Source: Candidatus Nitrosotalea okcheonensis
GTDB lineage: Archaea > Thermoproteota > Nitrososphaeria > Nitrososphaerales > Nitrosopumilaceae
Direction: 5' to 3'
Assembly (NCBI RefSeq): GCF_900177045.1
Contig: NZ_LT841358.1
Span: 1,017,396-1,081,395 of the forward strand
DNA length: 64,000 bases
Shown: positions 17,172-26,293 of the stretch, in pieces
Numbering within the stretch: position 1 is the stretch's first letter
Layout of the letters: each line of letters starts with the position of its first letter
The notes under the pieces: generated by a model
What the model was told of the DNA's origin: nothing
What the model saw: the letters and a program-made list of their open reading frames with translations, nothing else
Database searches by the model: none
Made by a program: the position numbers and the translations under genes

Positions 17172-18509
17172 TTACCCGCTCAGTGATTTCGCAATTGCAG
17201 CTGCTTGATCGTCAGTACATAGACAGTGAACTATTTCCTTTTGTGGAATAGAATCTACACCTACTGGAGGTACTGCATCAGATGGGTTTGGCATATCGCC
17301 TGGATGATATCCCAAGTTGAATGGGTCACCTGCGACAAATACTGTGGCCGCACCTGTAAAGATTGCTGCATAGTCATGATTGACTGCTACATATGCACCT
17401 GGACTATCAAAGACAGCATCAATGATTGCATCCTGTGAGCCACCAATCAACCAAGTCTGAACTCCTTGAGCTTGTACATGGTTGCCTTGCACTACACGAG
17501 CAAGTTGTCCTCCTACAATGTGGAAGAAGACTGGCATGTTTCCTTGATTCACTACAAAGAGTCTGTAGTGTGTGTCAAGGTCGACAAATAATGGATGTCC
17601 TTGATACTGTTTTAGCGATGGATCATTCCAAGGTTGCACTGGGAAGACATTCTTTGTTGGATCACCCTTTATCAGCTTGTTGATATCTGCGTTGGGTGTA
17701 TAACCAAATGCCATTCCGTTTACAACAGTTTGTGTTGTATTGTGAAGGAACATTGCTGTTTGGTCATAGCTGCCATCTGCGTTCAAGTACAATTGGTTGT
17801 ACTGTAAGACAAATTCTTTTGCGGCAGCCTCATACCTATGATGTACGACTATGACTTTACCACCTTGGGTAGCGGTCTTGTCTACTATCAATGGATTGTA
17901 ACCATTCAATGGATCAACGATTAATACTCCGTACATGCCGGACAATACATGTTGGTCCATGGATGCAAGATTAACTCCTTCACAGTGGTACTTGAATGCA
18001 CCAGGAGTCTCAGCGATAAATGCATAAGTGTTGGATTGACCAATCTTAACAGCTCCAAAGTTTGTTGCACTAAGTTGAGCTGCGTGCATATCTATGGAGT
18101 GTGGAGTTGATTCAGTCGATGGTACAGTGAGAGTTACTCTGACGATGTCGCCTTGTGTAACTCTTACAGTTGGTCCTGGGACTTGGCCGTTAAAGGTCAA
18201 TGCGTAATATTTTCCGCCGCCCATAATAGGCAAAGTAGTGCTTTGAGCTACCAACTTTACATCTACTACATGACGTCCCTGTGCAGTCAAATTAGCAATT
18301 TGATCTACCGGTATCTGTGCAAATGCATTTGGCATTTGTAATTTGATACCACCCATGTCATCGACTGCCTTAATCGAGGCCTGTGCCGGTGCACTAGGTA
18401 CACTCTGACTTGATGCAGTCATCTGAGTCTGTGAATATGTGCTTGCGAACAATAATCCTGCTACTGCCACTACTGCGGCAATAGACATCATACTGTATCG
18501 TCTGTTCAT
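17172..18509 (-). CDS. nirK: Copper nitrite reductase NirK / multicopper oxidase
   Basis: The 445-residue exported two-cupredoxin protein has a hydrophobic signal anchor at about 8-24. Likely type 1 Cu ligands are H137, C176, H187 and M192 (HSIDMH; FKYHCEGVNLASMDQHVLSGM). Likely type 2 Cu ligands are H142, H175 and H330 (FFHIVGG). This is the NirK pattern of ammonia-oxidising archaea, where the enzyme reduces nitrite to NO, a proposed intermediate of ammonia oxidation. A TATA-like TTAATATATTTAG sits about 25 bases before the ATG, consistent with a strong leaderless promoter shared divergently with the fumarase-type gene. The C-terminus carries an unusual CLC motif. Confidence 0.92.
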   Translation of the reverse strand: MNRRYSMMSIAAVVAVAGLLFASTYSQTQMTASSQSVPSAPAQASIKAVDDMGGIKLQMPNAFAQIPVDQIANLTAQGRHVVDVKLVAQSTTLPIMGGGKYYALTFNGQVPGPTVRVTQGDIVRVTLTVPSTESTPHSIDMHAAQLSATNFGAVKIGQSNTYAFIAETPGAFKYHCEGVNLASMDQHVLSGMYGVLIVDPLNGYNPLIVDKTATQGGKVIVVHHRYEAAAKEFVLQYNQLYLNADGSYDQTAMFLHNTTQTVVNGMAFGYTPNADINKLIKGDPTKNVFPVQPWNDPSLKQYQGHPLFVDLDTHYRLFVVNQGNMPVFFHIVGGQLARVVQGNHVQAQGVQTWLIGGSQDAIIDAVFDSPGAYVAVNHDYAAIFTGAATVFVAGDPFNLGYHPGDMPNPSDAVPPVGVDSIPQKEIVHCLCTDDQAAAIAKSLSG

Positions 18510-18607
18510 CGTTTCGAATGATAAAATCTAAATATATTAACTTATTGGGGATTTTCTTAAGAAAATCGCAGAATCTCGCTATTTCCAATCATTCTTAATT
18601 CTAAAAA

Positions 18608-20008
18608 ATGCGAATGCATATTAGGAAAATTAATTGTAGTTTTGGCGTGAAGTTTAGAACTGATTCTGATTCTTTGGGCAAGGTGGAAATTCCAGTAGAA
18701 GCATATTATGGAGCATTTACAGCAAGAGCAATAAAACATTACCATGTAAGTGGACAGAAATCCCATCCATATCTTATCATGGCATTTGTCATGATCAAGA
18801 GATCGGCAGCAATTGCAAACATGAAAGTAAAAGCACTTGACACCAAAAGAGGAAATGCAATAATTAAGGCCTGTGATCAAGTCCTGTCAGGAAAATATCT
18901 TGATCAGTTTGTTGTAGAGGCAATCAATTCTGGTGCAGGAACAGCATTCAACATGAATACGAATGAGGTAATAGCAAACATTGCACTCGAAGTGATTGGA
19001 GAGCAGAAAGGAGATTACAAAGTCATACATCCAAATGATCATGTAAACATGTCACAGTCAAGCAACGATACATTTCCAACTGCAATGCATGTCGCAATTT
19101 TATTTAATGTAAACCAAGTAATACCAGCAATTGACGAGCTTGTAAAGACGTTAACAAAAAAAGCAAAAGAATTTTCAAGTTATCAAAAAATTGGAAGGAC
19201 CCATTTGATGGATGCACTTCCTGTAACTCTTGGAAGTGAATTTGCAGCATATGCTACAGCAATTGCAAAGGCTCGTGATGCAATCTTTGAATCAAAAAAA
19301 GATCTAGAACATGTCGCGCTTGGAGGAACCGCAGTAGGCTCCGGTGCAAACACGCCAAAGGGATACAGATTATTTGCAATAGCAGAGCTTGGTAAGATAT
19401 CAAAACTTCCACTCAAACCAGAACAAGACATGCAATTTGGACTTGAGAGCAGATTTGCAATTGCAAGAGTTTCATCTACCCTGAGAAATCTGGCCCTAGA
19501 ACTTGGAAGAATATCAAATGATATTAGACTAATGGCGTCAGGACCTGTAGCAGGTCTATCTGAGATTGGAATTCCTGCAGTACATGCAGGATCTTCAATC
19601 ATGCCAGGCAAGGTAAACCCATCTCTTGCAGAATGTATGAACATGGTATGTTTTGACATAATTGGAAAGGATTCCACTGTTGCACTTGCAGCACAAGCAG
19701 GTCAGTTTGAACTCAATGTGATGCTTCCTGTAATGCTAAAATCAGTCCTTGATTCCATGGACATGTTAAGAAACTTTGTTCCAATATTTTCAAGGAATTT
19801 AATCGATGGACTAACTGCAAACAAGACAAAGCTTAGCCAATACATAGAAAACAGTCCAGTCATAGTAACTCTTCTCACTCCAAAGATTGGATATCAAGTT
19901 TCTGCAGATTTATTCAAGGAATCTCTCAAGACAGGAAAGACCATCAGGCAATTAGTGATCTCAAAGGGATTGTTGACTGAAAAAGAAGTAAAGGCCCTAC
20001 TCAGATAA
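18608..20008 (+). CDS. fumC: Class II fumarate hydratase (fumarase/aspartase family)
   Basis: The 466-residue lyase has the superfamily signature GSSIMPGKVNP (about 330) and the substrate loop HPNDHVNMSQSSNDTFPTAMH. The NDTFPTA form and the MPGKVNP variant favour fumarase over aspartate ammonia-lyase (NDVYPTA, MPAKVNP), but some residues (QFELNVMLPV, GLLTEKEV) are intermediate. It interconverts fumarate and malate in the central carbon pathway feeding the 3HP/4HB cycle. Four bases separate its stop from the methylthiotransferase gene. Confidence 0.87.
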   Translation: MRMHIRKINCSFGVKFRTDSDSLGKVEIPVEAYYGAFTARAIKHYHVSGQKSHPYLIMAFVMIKRSAAIANMKVKALDTKRGNAIIKACDQVLSGKYLDQFVVEAINSGAGTAFNMNTNEVIANIALEVIGEQKGDYKVIHPNDHVNMSQSSNDTFPTAMHVAILFNVNQVIPAIDELVKTLTKKAKEFSSYQKIGRTHLMDALPVTLGSEFAAYATAIAKARDAIFESKKDLEHVALGGTAVGSGANTPKGYRLFAIAELGKISKLPLKPEQDMQFGLESRFAIARVSSTLRNLALELGRISNDIRLMASGPVAGLSEIGIPAVHAGSSIMPGKVNPSLAECMNMVCFDIIGKDSTVALAAQAGQFELNVMLPVMLKSVLDSMDMLRNFVPIFSRNLIDGLTANKTKLSQYIENSPVIVTLLTPKIGYQVSADLFKESLKTGKTIRQLVISKGLLTEKEVKALLR

Positions 20009-20011
20009 ACA

Positions 20012-21280
20012 ATGGCAAAAATCTGGGTAGAGGCATATGGTTGTTCTGCAAGTTTTGCAGATTCAGAAATGATATCAGGTCTAGTTGTAAACGGAGGACA
20101 TACCCTTGCAGAAAACCAGAAAGATTCTGATCTTAGTGTGATAGTTACTTGTTCTGTAAAGGATGTAACTGCACACAAGATGGTGCATAGGATAAAAAAA
20201 CTAAAATCGAATCCACTTGTTGTTGCAGGTTGTCTTCCTAAGGCAGAACAGACAACTGTAGAAAAGTTCAGTCCAAAAGCAAGCTTGCTTGGACCAAATT
20301 CCCTTGGAAGGACTTTGGATGTCATCACTTCCACATTAAACGGAGTGCGAAAGGTAGAGCTTGCAGATACAGATATCAACAAGGTTGGACTTCCAAAGGT
20401 CAGACTAAATCCAGCAGTAGGGATTATTGAAATAGCAAGCGGGTGCATGAGCGAGTGCACATTTTGCCAGACAAAGATATCCAAGGGAGACTTGACAAGC
20501 TATCGAGTCGGAGACATTGTAAGACAGGTACAGCATGAAATCCAAGATGGTTGTTCAGAGGTCTGGCTTACCTCAACTGATAACGGCTGTTATGGATTTG
20601 ACATTGGTTCCAATCTACCTGAATTGATACAAAGTGTTTCAGGAGTAGAACATGAATTCATGGTACGTGTAGGAATGATGAATCCCATGTATCTCCCACG
20701 CATCAGAGAGAAACTCTTGGAGAGTTTTGTAAATGACAAAGTTTTCAAGTTTCTCCACATTCCAGTCCAGAGCGGCAGTGACAAGGTCCTCAGAGACATG
20801 AAAAGGCAACATACTTCAAAGATATTTTATGATACAAGTCATGCATTTAGGAAACGATTTGACAGATTTACCATTGCCACAGACATCATAGTAGGCTTTC
20901 CTACAGAGACTAGGGAAGATTTTGCCAAAACTGTTGATCTGATAAAGGAGACAAAGCCAGATGTCGTAAACCTCTCAAGATATAGTGCAAGGTCTGGCAC
21001 CAAGGCCTCCAAAATGGAGCAAATAGACGTGTCAGAGGTCAAGCGAAGAAGTAAGATATTATTTGACATTACAAAAGAGATCTCACAGCAGAGAAATGAA
21101 GAATGGATAGGTTGGAAGGGAAAAGTTCTCTTCGATGAGGTGTCAGACGGAATAACAAAGGGAAGAAATTTTGCATACAAACAGGTAATTATAGACAACA
21201 AGGTCAGACTTGGACAAAGGGCCACGGTAAAGATCGATGGGGCTGCACCAAATGGTCTGTATGGCACCATAGTGAGCTAA
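20012..21280 (+). CDS. tRNA-t6A37 methylthiotransferase, CDKAL1/MtaB type
   Basis: The 422-residue radical SAM enzyme is of the MiaB family. The N-terminal UPF0004 domain has CSASFAD, CSVKDVT and AGCLPKAE Cys ligands. The radical SAM motif is SGCMSECTFCQTK (about 148-160). A C-terminal TRAM domain lies at about 365-420 (WIGWKGKVLFDE...GQRATVKI). The archaeal/eukaryal e-MtaB clade makes ms2t6A37 in tRNA. It follows the fumarase gene closely. Confidence 0.92.
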   Translation: MAKIWVEAYGCSASFADSEMISGLVVNGGHTLAENQKDSDLSVIVTCSVKDVTAHKMVHRIKKLKSNPLVVAGCLPKAEQTTVEKFSPKASLLGPNSLGRTLDVITSTLNGVRKVELADTDINKVGLPKVRLNPAVGIIEIASGCMSECTFCQTKISKGDLTSYRVGDIVRQVQHEIQDGCSEVWLTSTDNGCYGFDIGSNLPELIQSVSGVEHEFMVRVGMMNPMYLPRIREKLLESFVNDKVFKFLHIPVQSGSDKVLRDMKRQHTSKIFYDTSHAFRKRFDRFTIATDIIVGFPTETREDFAKTVDLIKETKPDVVNLSRYSARSGTKASKMEQIDVSEVKRRSKILFDITKEISQQRNEEWIGWKGKVLFDEVSDGITKGRNFAYKQVIIDNKVRLGQRATVKIDGAAPNGLYGTIVS

Positions 21281-21354
21281 ATATTTTAGATCCGATCTTG
21301 GATCAAAACTAAGCAACAAAGTTTTTTAATCAATTTTGTAAGCAACAATAAGTC

Positions 21355-22308
21355 ATGGAATTTCAGTTGAAAGATCCAGTTTTAATCATAGGTTTAGGAG
21401 GTGCAGGGTGCAAGCTGGCTGTTAACATCAAGGAGAAATTAGGTCACGACTGCCTCCTGATAAGTCATGACGAAAGAGATCTCAACCATGATGTCTCAAA
21501 GATTTTGATCGATACTAGCCCTATTTTGAATCCGTCAGCATATCTCATAAGAGGTGTGTCATTAGGTGCAAGAGATTCTATTGAAGAAAAAATTAAGGCA
21601 TATTCAACAGTAATGGTCATTGCAAACCTAGCAGGAAAATCAGGTGCCGCACTTGCTCCCATAGTATCCCAGATTAGCAAAGAATCAGGAAAGAGTACAC
21701 TCTCCTTTGGAATCATGCCATTCAAGTTTGAAAAAGACAGGATATTCTTTTCAGGGGTTTCTTTGAAGAGGTTGAAGACAAATTCAGATTGCACAGTAAT
21801 AATAGATAATGACGCATTACTTGAGAGTAACCCAGATCTCACTCCAGATGCATGCAATGGAATCACAAATTCTGCCTTGGTACATGTAATATCCACCCTA
21901 AAGAATTCATCATTACCACTTGAAACAAGTATACTTTCAACTAGCAAGGACATTTCAGATGTAGAGACTTCACTTAGAGATTCCATCAAGATGTTATATG
22001 AAGACGCATCACCAAACAACATCAAAAGCGCATTAATGTATGTAGTAGGCGGAAACAAAGTTCCAGTCGGAGTTTTGAACTCAATGGTAAATACAATAAG
22101 CGGAATTTTCGGAGATGATAGTACAAGAGTAAGCATGTCAGTCACAGCTGGAGAAAGTTCCAAAGTTGTCCTGCTCACTTCAATTGAAGGTGAGACACGT
22201 TTTGACAGATATGACCCACTTGGCTTCATATCAAAAGACAATGTACTTGATTGGGATGAGCCTGACGCAAGTGTGAAAATTGATCTTAATTTAGATCAAA
22301 TAGAATAA
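21355..22308 (+). CDS. Divergent thaumarchaeal FtsZ-like protein
   Basis: The 317-residue tubulin/FtsZ homologue has an intact T1 loop (IIGLGGAGCK, 11-20). A TVIIDNDALLE segment matches FtsZ's nucleotide-pocket strand. The T4 glycine loop GGGTGTGAAP is replaced by LAGKSGAALAP (92-102), and the T7 catalytic loop NxDxxD is missing. It therefore probably does not hydrolyse GTP normally. Thaumarchaeota divide mainly with CdvABC, and this degenerate FtsZ is a known lineage feature of unclear role. A TATA-like TTTTTTAATCAA lies about 35 bases before the ATG. Confidence 0.86.
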   Translation: MEFQLKDPVLIIGLGGAGCKLAVNIKEKLGHDCLLISHDERDLNHDVSKILIDTSPILNPSAYLIRGVSLGARDSIEEKIKAYSTVMVIANLAGKSGAALAPIVSQISKESGKSTLSFGIMPFKFEKDRIFFSGVSLKRLKTNSDCTVIIDNDALLESNPDLTPDACNGITNSALVHVISTLKNSSLPLETSILSTSKDISDVETSLRDSIKMLYEDASPNNIKSALMYVVGGNKVPVGVLNSMVNTISGIFGDDSTRVSMSVTAGESSKVVLLTSIEGETRFDRYDPLGFISKDNVLDWDEPDASVKIDLNLDQIE

Positions 22309-22365
22309 GATTCAGACAAAAAACAATCTGGTCTAATACAAATATAGTAAATTAAAATTTAGAAT

Positions 22366-22941
22366 CTACTCTTTCTTTGACTTTTTTTCTGCCTTGGGTT
22401 CAGTTTTCTTTTCTTCCTGCTTTGGTTCCACTTCAGTCTTTTTTTGTTTCTCTTCTGGTTTCTTTTCCTCTAGTTTTGATTTCTCTTCTGGTTTCTTTTC
22501 CTCTAGTTTTGATTTCTCTTCTGGTTTCTTTTCCTCTAGTTTTTGTTTCTCTTCAGTCTTTTTTTGTTTCTCTTCTGGTTTCTTTTCCTCTTTCTTTGAC
22601 TTGTTACCAGATTTCTTGTCTTTTTTCTTTTTACTATCAGATTTTTTGTCTGATTTTTTTGAGGTTTCTTCTGTCTTATTTTCTTCTTGATATTTTGAGA
22701 CAATAACGGTACCATCATCTTTTGTAATCTTCACACGAATTTTTCTTGGTGGGTGTCGGATTCCTCGTGCCCAAACCAAGTGACTGATTTCTTCCTCAAT
22801 CTTTACATTTTCAGATTTCATATGTTTGGTGGCAAACTCTCTTATCATATTGATTGCCCTCTTTGCCCTTTGATTATTTGGAGACAAGAGTACTTTGCCG
22901 AGATTAATAGTGTAAATTCGTTCTATGGATTCAGTAGACAT
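22366..22941 (-). CDS. rpl31e: Ribosomal protein L31e with long Lys/Glu-rich tail
   Basis: Residues 1 to about 92 are a normal archaeal L31e (YTINLGKVLLSPNNQRAKRA, HLVWARGIRHPPRKIRVKI). Residues about 95-191 are a very low-complexity tail of Lys, Glu, Pro and Ser, including a tandem 11-residue unit EEKSKLEEKKP. The gene is twice the usual L31e length. It starts one base after the L39e stop, so both form one ribosomal unit. The tail should be disordered and surface-exposed. Confidence 0.93.
   Translation of the reverse strand: MSTESIERIYTINLGKVLLSPNNQRAKRAINMIREFATKHMKSENVKIEEEISHLVWARGIRHPPRKIRVKITKDDGTVIVSKYQEENKTEETSKKSDKKSDSKKKKDKKSGNKSKKEEKKPEEKQKKTEEKQKLEEKKPEEKSKLEEKKPEEKSKLEEKKPEEKQKKTEVEPKQEEKKTEPKAEKKSKKE
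22449..22547. repeat. 33-bp tandem repeat within L31e tail
   Basis: Three near-identical copies of a 33-bp unit start at 22449, 22482 and 22515. Each encodes the 11-residue EEKSKLEEKKP-type block of the L31e tail, and the last copy diverges at its end. Being in frame, copy-number change would lengthen or shorten the tail without frameshift. Confidence 0.85.
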
Positions 22942-22942
22942 T

Positions 22943-23101
22943 TTATCCTACACTCACATCAGTTCTGCGCCACTGTCTCTTCTTAGGATTAGTTCTCACT
23001 CTTCGTTTTGTCCTAACAATTATCCAAGCTGGTACAGACGAATTCTGTTTTATCTTCTTCATCAACCTGTTCTTTCTTGGAGTTGACTTGCGGGCAGCCA
23101 T
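22943..23101 (-). CDS. rpl39e: Ribosomal protein L39e
   Basis: The 52-residue basic protein reads MAARKSTPRKNRLMKKIKQN then SSVPAWIIVRTKRRVRTNPK and ends WRRTDVSVG. The P-x-W-[IV] core and Arg/Lys richness are diagnostic of L39e, which lines the ribosome exit tunnel. One base separates its TAA from the L31e ATG, the usual archaeal L39e-L31e pairing. The gene is very short and easily missed. Confidence 0.94.
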   Translation of the reverse strand: MAARKSTPRKNRLMKKIKQNSSVPAWIIVRTKRRVRTNPKKRQWRRTDVSVG

Positions 23102-23154
23102 AAAAATTTGACATTTTAGCCTCTTTTTAAATGAATCTCATATACACAGATGGA

Positions 23155-23736
23155 TTAGAATAATATCTTGTCATGAATTTGTTTTAGCATTCTTGCAGAT
23201 GCACCCCATATCAAGTGATTATCAAACTTGAAAGCATACATTTCCATGATTGAATGATGTAATGGATCCTTGTCATTTTCAATTGTTTTCAAAAGTGGAA
23301 ACAGCGGTATTCTAAGAACTGAAGCAATTTCAGAACTTGTCAAAATTTTTGGCAACTCATCCAACATCGTAATAAATGGAACTATCTTAAAGCCTGAGTT
23401 CAGAGTTGTTACGGGCTTGAGTTGTCCAATTATCATCGATTTTGAAATTTCCAGTCCCAATTCCTCCCTCGTCTCCCGGATTGCAGTTCCAAGCAAATCA
23501 CCATCCCGTGGCTCCCAAGTTCCGCCAGGAAAAGATATTTCGCCTGCATGATGATTCATTGTTTTAGATCTCTCAGTCATCAATACTGTAGGTTCATTTC
23601 CAAAGACAATTATCATGACTGCTGCAAGTTTGCTTGTAGAATTATCTTGTGGTTCTGCCATGATTTCACTAGACAGGATCTGTTTTAGGTTTACGACATC
23701 CAATGTTTCATCATTCCCGTGATTCATTATTGTCAT
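23155..23736 (-). CDS. Nudix hydrolase, CoA-pyrophosphatase-like
   Basis: The 193-residue protein has a Nudix box from ISFPGGTWEPRDGD to TAIRETREELGLE (about 70-100), with the metal-binding REtREE core. The upstream VLMTERSKTMNHHAGEISFP is the typical UPF0035 context of CoA/ADP-ribose pyrophosphatases. The expected reaction is hydrolysis of a nucleoside diphosphate-linked substrate such as CoA. The exact substrate is inferred. Confidence 0.85.
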   Translation of the reverse strand: MTIMNHGNDETLDVVNLKQILSSEIMAEPQDNSTSKLAAVMIIVFGNEPTVLMTERSKTMNHHAGEISFPGGTWEPRDGDLLGTAIRETREELGLEISKSMIIGQLKPVTTLNSGFKIVPFITMLDELPKILTSSEIASVLRIPLFPLLKTIENDKDPLHHSIMEMYAFKFDNHLIWGASARMLKQIHDKILF

Positions 23737-23759
23737 TTATTATTGCATGCATCATATCA

Positions 23760-26264
23760 CTAGAGAACAAAGTACTCTGCTTCAGGGTGATGTACTACAA
23801 TAGCCGCAGTTGATTGTTCAGGAATTATTTGGCCTGCTTCTGTAAGAGTCATGCCAGATTTTTGTGGTTCCAAAAGTTTCCATACAATATGATGTTGTGA
23901 TACATCAGGACAGCTTGGATATCCCCAACTGTAACGTAGTCCTCGCTTTTCCCCAATCTTGAGATCCTCTCTAATTTTGTGGTTTATCCACTCTGCCATT
24001 GCTTCTGCTGTCTCCACTGCAATTCCATGAAGATAGTAGGCATCAGTATATCGATCTTCTTTGTTCCATTTCTCTATCAAGTCAGATACCTTTGTTCCCA
24101 CAGTAACTGCCTGAAATGCAACTACATCGTCTTTGCCAAAATAGTCAGTAAGACAGAGATGCTTTGATTTGGAAGAACGTGGAAAATCAAATAGTAATTT
24201 TTCTCCGTTTGGATGGTCTACAACCATCTTTCCATCTTTGTTGTGGCAGATAAAGTATCCATATACTGCGCTTGGTTCGAATAGTTTCTCGTCAAGTATC
24301 TTCTTTTTCCATTCTTGGAACAACATTTCATGCTCTTGCTCAGAGTCTTTGGCAGATTGTCCTCTAACTCCCCAAGATAATACAAACAAGGATTTTTTGT
24401 TCAGATATTTCCAGACTTCGTTGAGGTCAATATCTCTTGATTCCAATCGTATGACATGATTTAGTTGTGTACATACAGGTGGCGTTACAGGAACAATTTC
24501 ACTATGAACAAACTCAGATGCCTCAGTTTTTTCGAAAGTAGGCTCTTTCCATTTCTCAATTTTTTCTTGCCAGTCTTGCACAAATTTTTGTTTTTCTGGT
24601 GAAACTAGAGTATCCATAATTTTTAGTCCGTCAAACATAGTCTTGCAGTAAAATACACCAGGCATGTAAATCCCTCCCTCTTTTGCGACACGATTTATGT
24701 AATTGGTGTTGATTGCAGCACCTCCACAGAGAACAGGAATTTTCATATTATTCTTTCTTGCATGTTCCACAAAATACTGCATCTGTTTTGATGTAGATAC
24801 CAACAGTGCCGAAAGCCCTATGGCATCAGCGTTTACCTCTTCAATTTTTTCAAGAAATTTTTGCAGTGGTACCTGCTTTCCAAGATCGTATACAGCATAT
24901 CCATTGTTTTCAAAGATGGTTTTAACAAGATTTTTTCCAATATCATGTACATCGCCATAGACTGTTCCAAGAACTAGCCTTCCTTTGCTTGATCCCTCCT
25001 CCTTTAACAGATATTTTTCAAGCTCTACAACAGATGCCTTCATACATTCTGCAGACTTTAGCACAAACGGTAGGATTAGTTCCCCTGAGCCAAACTTGTC
25101 ACCAACTTCCTTCATTGCAGGCAAGAGATCTTCATTTAGTGTCATAATGGCAGCCTTGTGGGTCAAGCCCCTAGGGGCACCAATTTCGAGTTTACCATCT
25201 TTTTCTACCAGATTAAGTTCGGTAGTAATTTTTTCTGCGATTGCACTTACTACATCATTTTCTATTCCATCACGAAGTCTATTTACAATTCTAAAGTTTG
25301 CCCTCTTTCCTGCAGACCAAGTTGGATCCACGTCTATTTTTTTACCAGATGTCTGGACTGTTTCTTTTGTATTTTCAAAGTATGTGATAAAATCTGCAAG
25401 TGCATTTTGATGCTTGTTAAATATTAGATCCTCTGCAAGTTTTTTTTCCTTCTCATCAATCGCGGTGTAAGGTATGACATCTTTCGGATTGATGATAACT
25501 GTGTCTAATCCATATTTTACGGCATGATACAAAAATACAGCATTGAGAGTCTTTCTTGCACGTGGAGCAAGACCAAAACTGACATTACTCAGTCCAAGAG
25601 TTGTAAACGAATTTGGAAATCTTTCCTTAACAAGATGGATTCCTTCCAACGTATTTTTCCCCGCATCTAAAAATTCAGTCTCTCCAGTAGCCAAGGTAAA
25701 TGTGAGTACATCAAAAATAAAATGCTCTTCCGTCAAACCATATTTCTTACCAGTTGCAACCAAGAGTTCTGCAGTTTCTAGTTTTTCTTTCGAAGTCTTT
25801 GCCATTCCTTTGGGTCCAATGCACATGGCAACTGCCGGAACTCCATATTTTACCATCAAAGGGGCAAGCAAGTGAAATCTGCTTCCATCACCCTCCAGGT
25901 TTATCGAATTTATGATTGGTTTTCCAGGAATTTGTTCCAGTGCAGCAGCAATCACTTTAGGTTCAGTAGAATCAATTACTAGCGGTGCGTCAATTTCTAG
26001 GCTTAATAGTTTTACAAGTTTTTTCATAAACTCTAACTCATCGGAGCGTTCTGTTGTTGCAACACAAACATCAAGACAATGTGCCCCATCTTCAACCTGG
26101 TCTCGCGCAAGTTTTACCAATTCTTCAAAGTTGTCATTTAGGACGCATTCCTTTGCCTTTTTAGATCCTTGAGCATTTAGCCTCTCTCCAATTATCAGTG
26201 GCGGTGGATTTTGTGCCAGATCAACTGCCTTTAATGCGGAACTTACTCGTGGAATATTCAACAA
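23760..26264 (-). CDS. metH: Methionine synthase MetH, folate/B12/activation part
   Basis: The 834-residue protein has a pterin-binding domain (about 20-290: PPLIIGERLNAQGSKKAKE), then the cobalamin cap and B12-binding domains (about 330-560) with GTVYGDVHDIGKNL as the DxHxxG cobalamin His motif. A C-terminal SAM-dependent reactivation domain (about 600-834, RYSWGYPSCPDVSQH) follows. The homocysteine-methyltransferase domain is separate, in the gene 29 bases upstream. Together they transfer a methyl group from methyltetrahydrofolate to homocysteine. B12 is made by these archaea. Confidence 0.93.
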   Translation of the reverse strand: MLNIPRVSSALKAVDLAQNPPPLIIGERLNAQGSKKAKECVLNDNFEELVKLARDQVEDGAHCLDVCVATTERSDELEFMKKLVKLLSLEIDAPLVIDSTEPKVIAAALEQIPGKPIINSINLEGDGSRFHLLAPLMVKYGVPAVAMCIGPKGMAKTSKEKLETAELLVATGKKYGLTEEHFIFDVLTFTLATGETEFLDAGKNTLEGIHLVKERFPNSFTTLGLSNVSFGLAPRARKTLNAVFLYHAVKYGLDTVIINPKDVIPYTAIDEKEKKLAEDLIFNKHQNALADFITYFENTKETVQTSGKKIDVDPTWSAGKRANFRIVNRLRDGIENDVVSAIAEKITTELNLVEKDGKLEIGAPRGLTHKAAIMTLNEDLLPAMKEVGDKFGSGELILPFVLKSAECMKASVVELEKYLLKEEGSSKGRLVLGTVYGDVHDIGKNLVKTIFENNGYAVYDLGKQVPLQKFLEKIEEVNADAIGLSALLVSTSKQMQYFVEHARKNNMKIPVLCGGAAINTNYINRVAKEGGIYMPGVFYCKTMFDGLKIMDTLVSPEKQKFVQDWQEKIEKWKEPTFEKTEASEFVHSEIVPVTPPVCTQLNHVIRLESRDIDLNEVWKYLNKKSLFVLSWGVRGQSAKDSEQEHEMLFQEWKKKILDEKLFEPSAVYGYFICHNKDGKMVVDHPNGEKLLFDFPRSSKSKHLCLTDYFGKDDVVAFQAVTVGTKVSDLIEKWNKEDRYTDAYYLHGIAVETAEAMAEWINHKIREDLKIGEKRGLRYSWGYPSCPDVSQHHIVWKLLEPQKSGMTLTEAGQIIPEQSTAAIVVHHPEAEYFVL

Positions 26265-26293
26265 TATCGTTCTCTAGTACTTTTTCTAAATAC

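Noticed and set aside
18608-20008. Aspartate ammonia-lyase instead of fumarase
   Set aside because: NDTFPTA and MPGKVNP favour fumarase, though some residues are intermediate, so the alternative is noted in the entry.
22449-22547. Regular 33-bp repeats that could suggest a CRISPR array
   Set aside because: The repeats are contiguous, in frame in L31e and have no spacers. No cas genes are present.
22377-22706. Plus-strand ORFs rich in Phe/Ser/Leu
   Set aside because: They are the reverse of the repetitive Lys/Glu-rich L31e tail, so low-complexity shadow frames.
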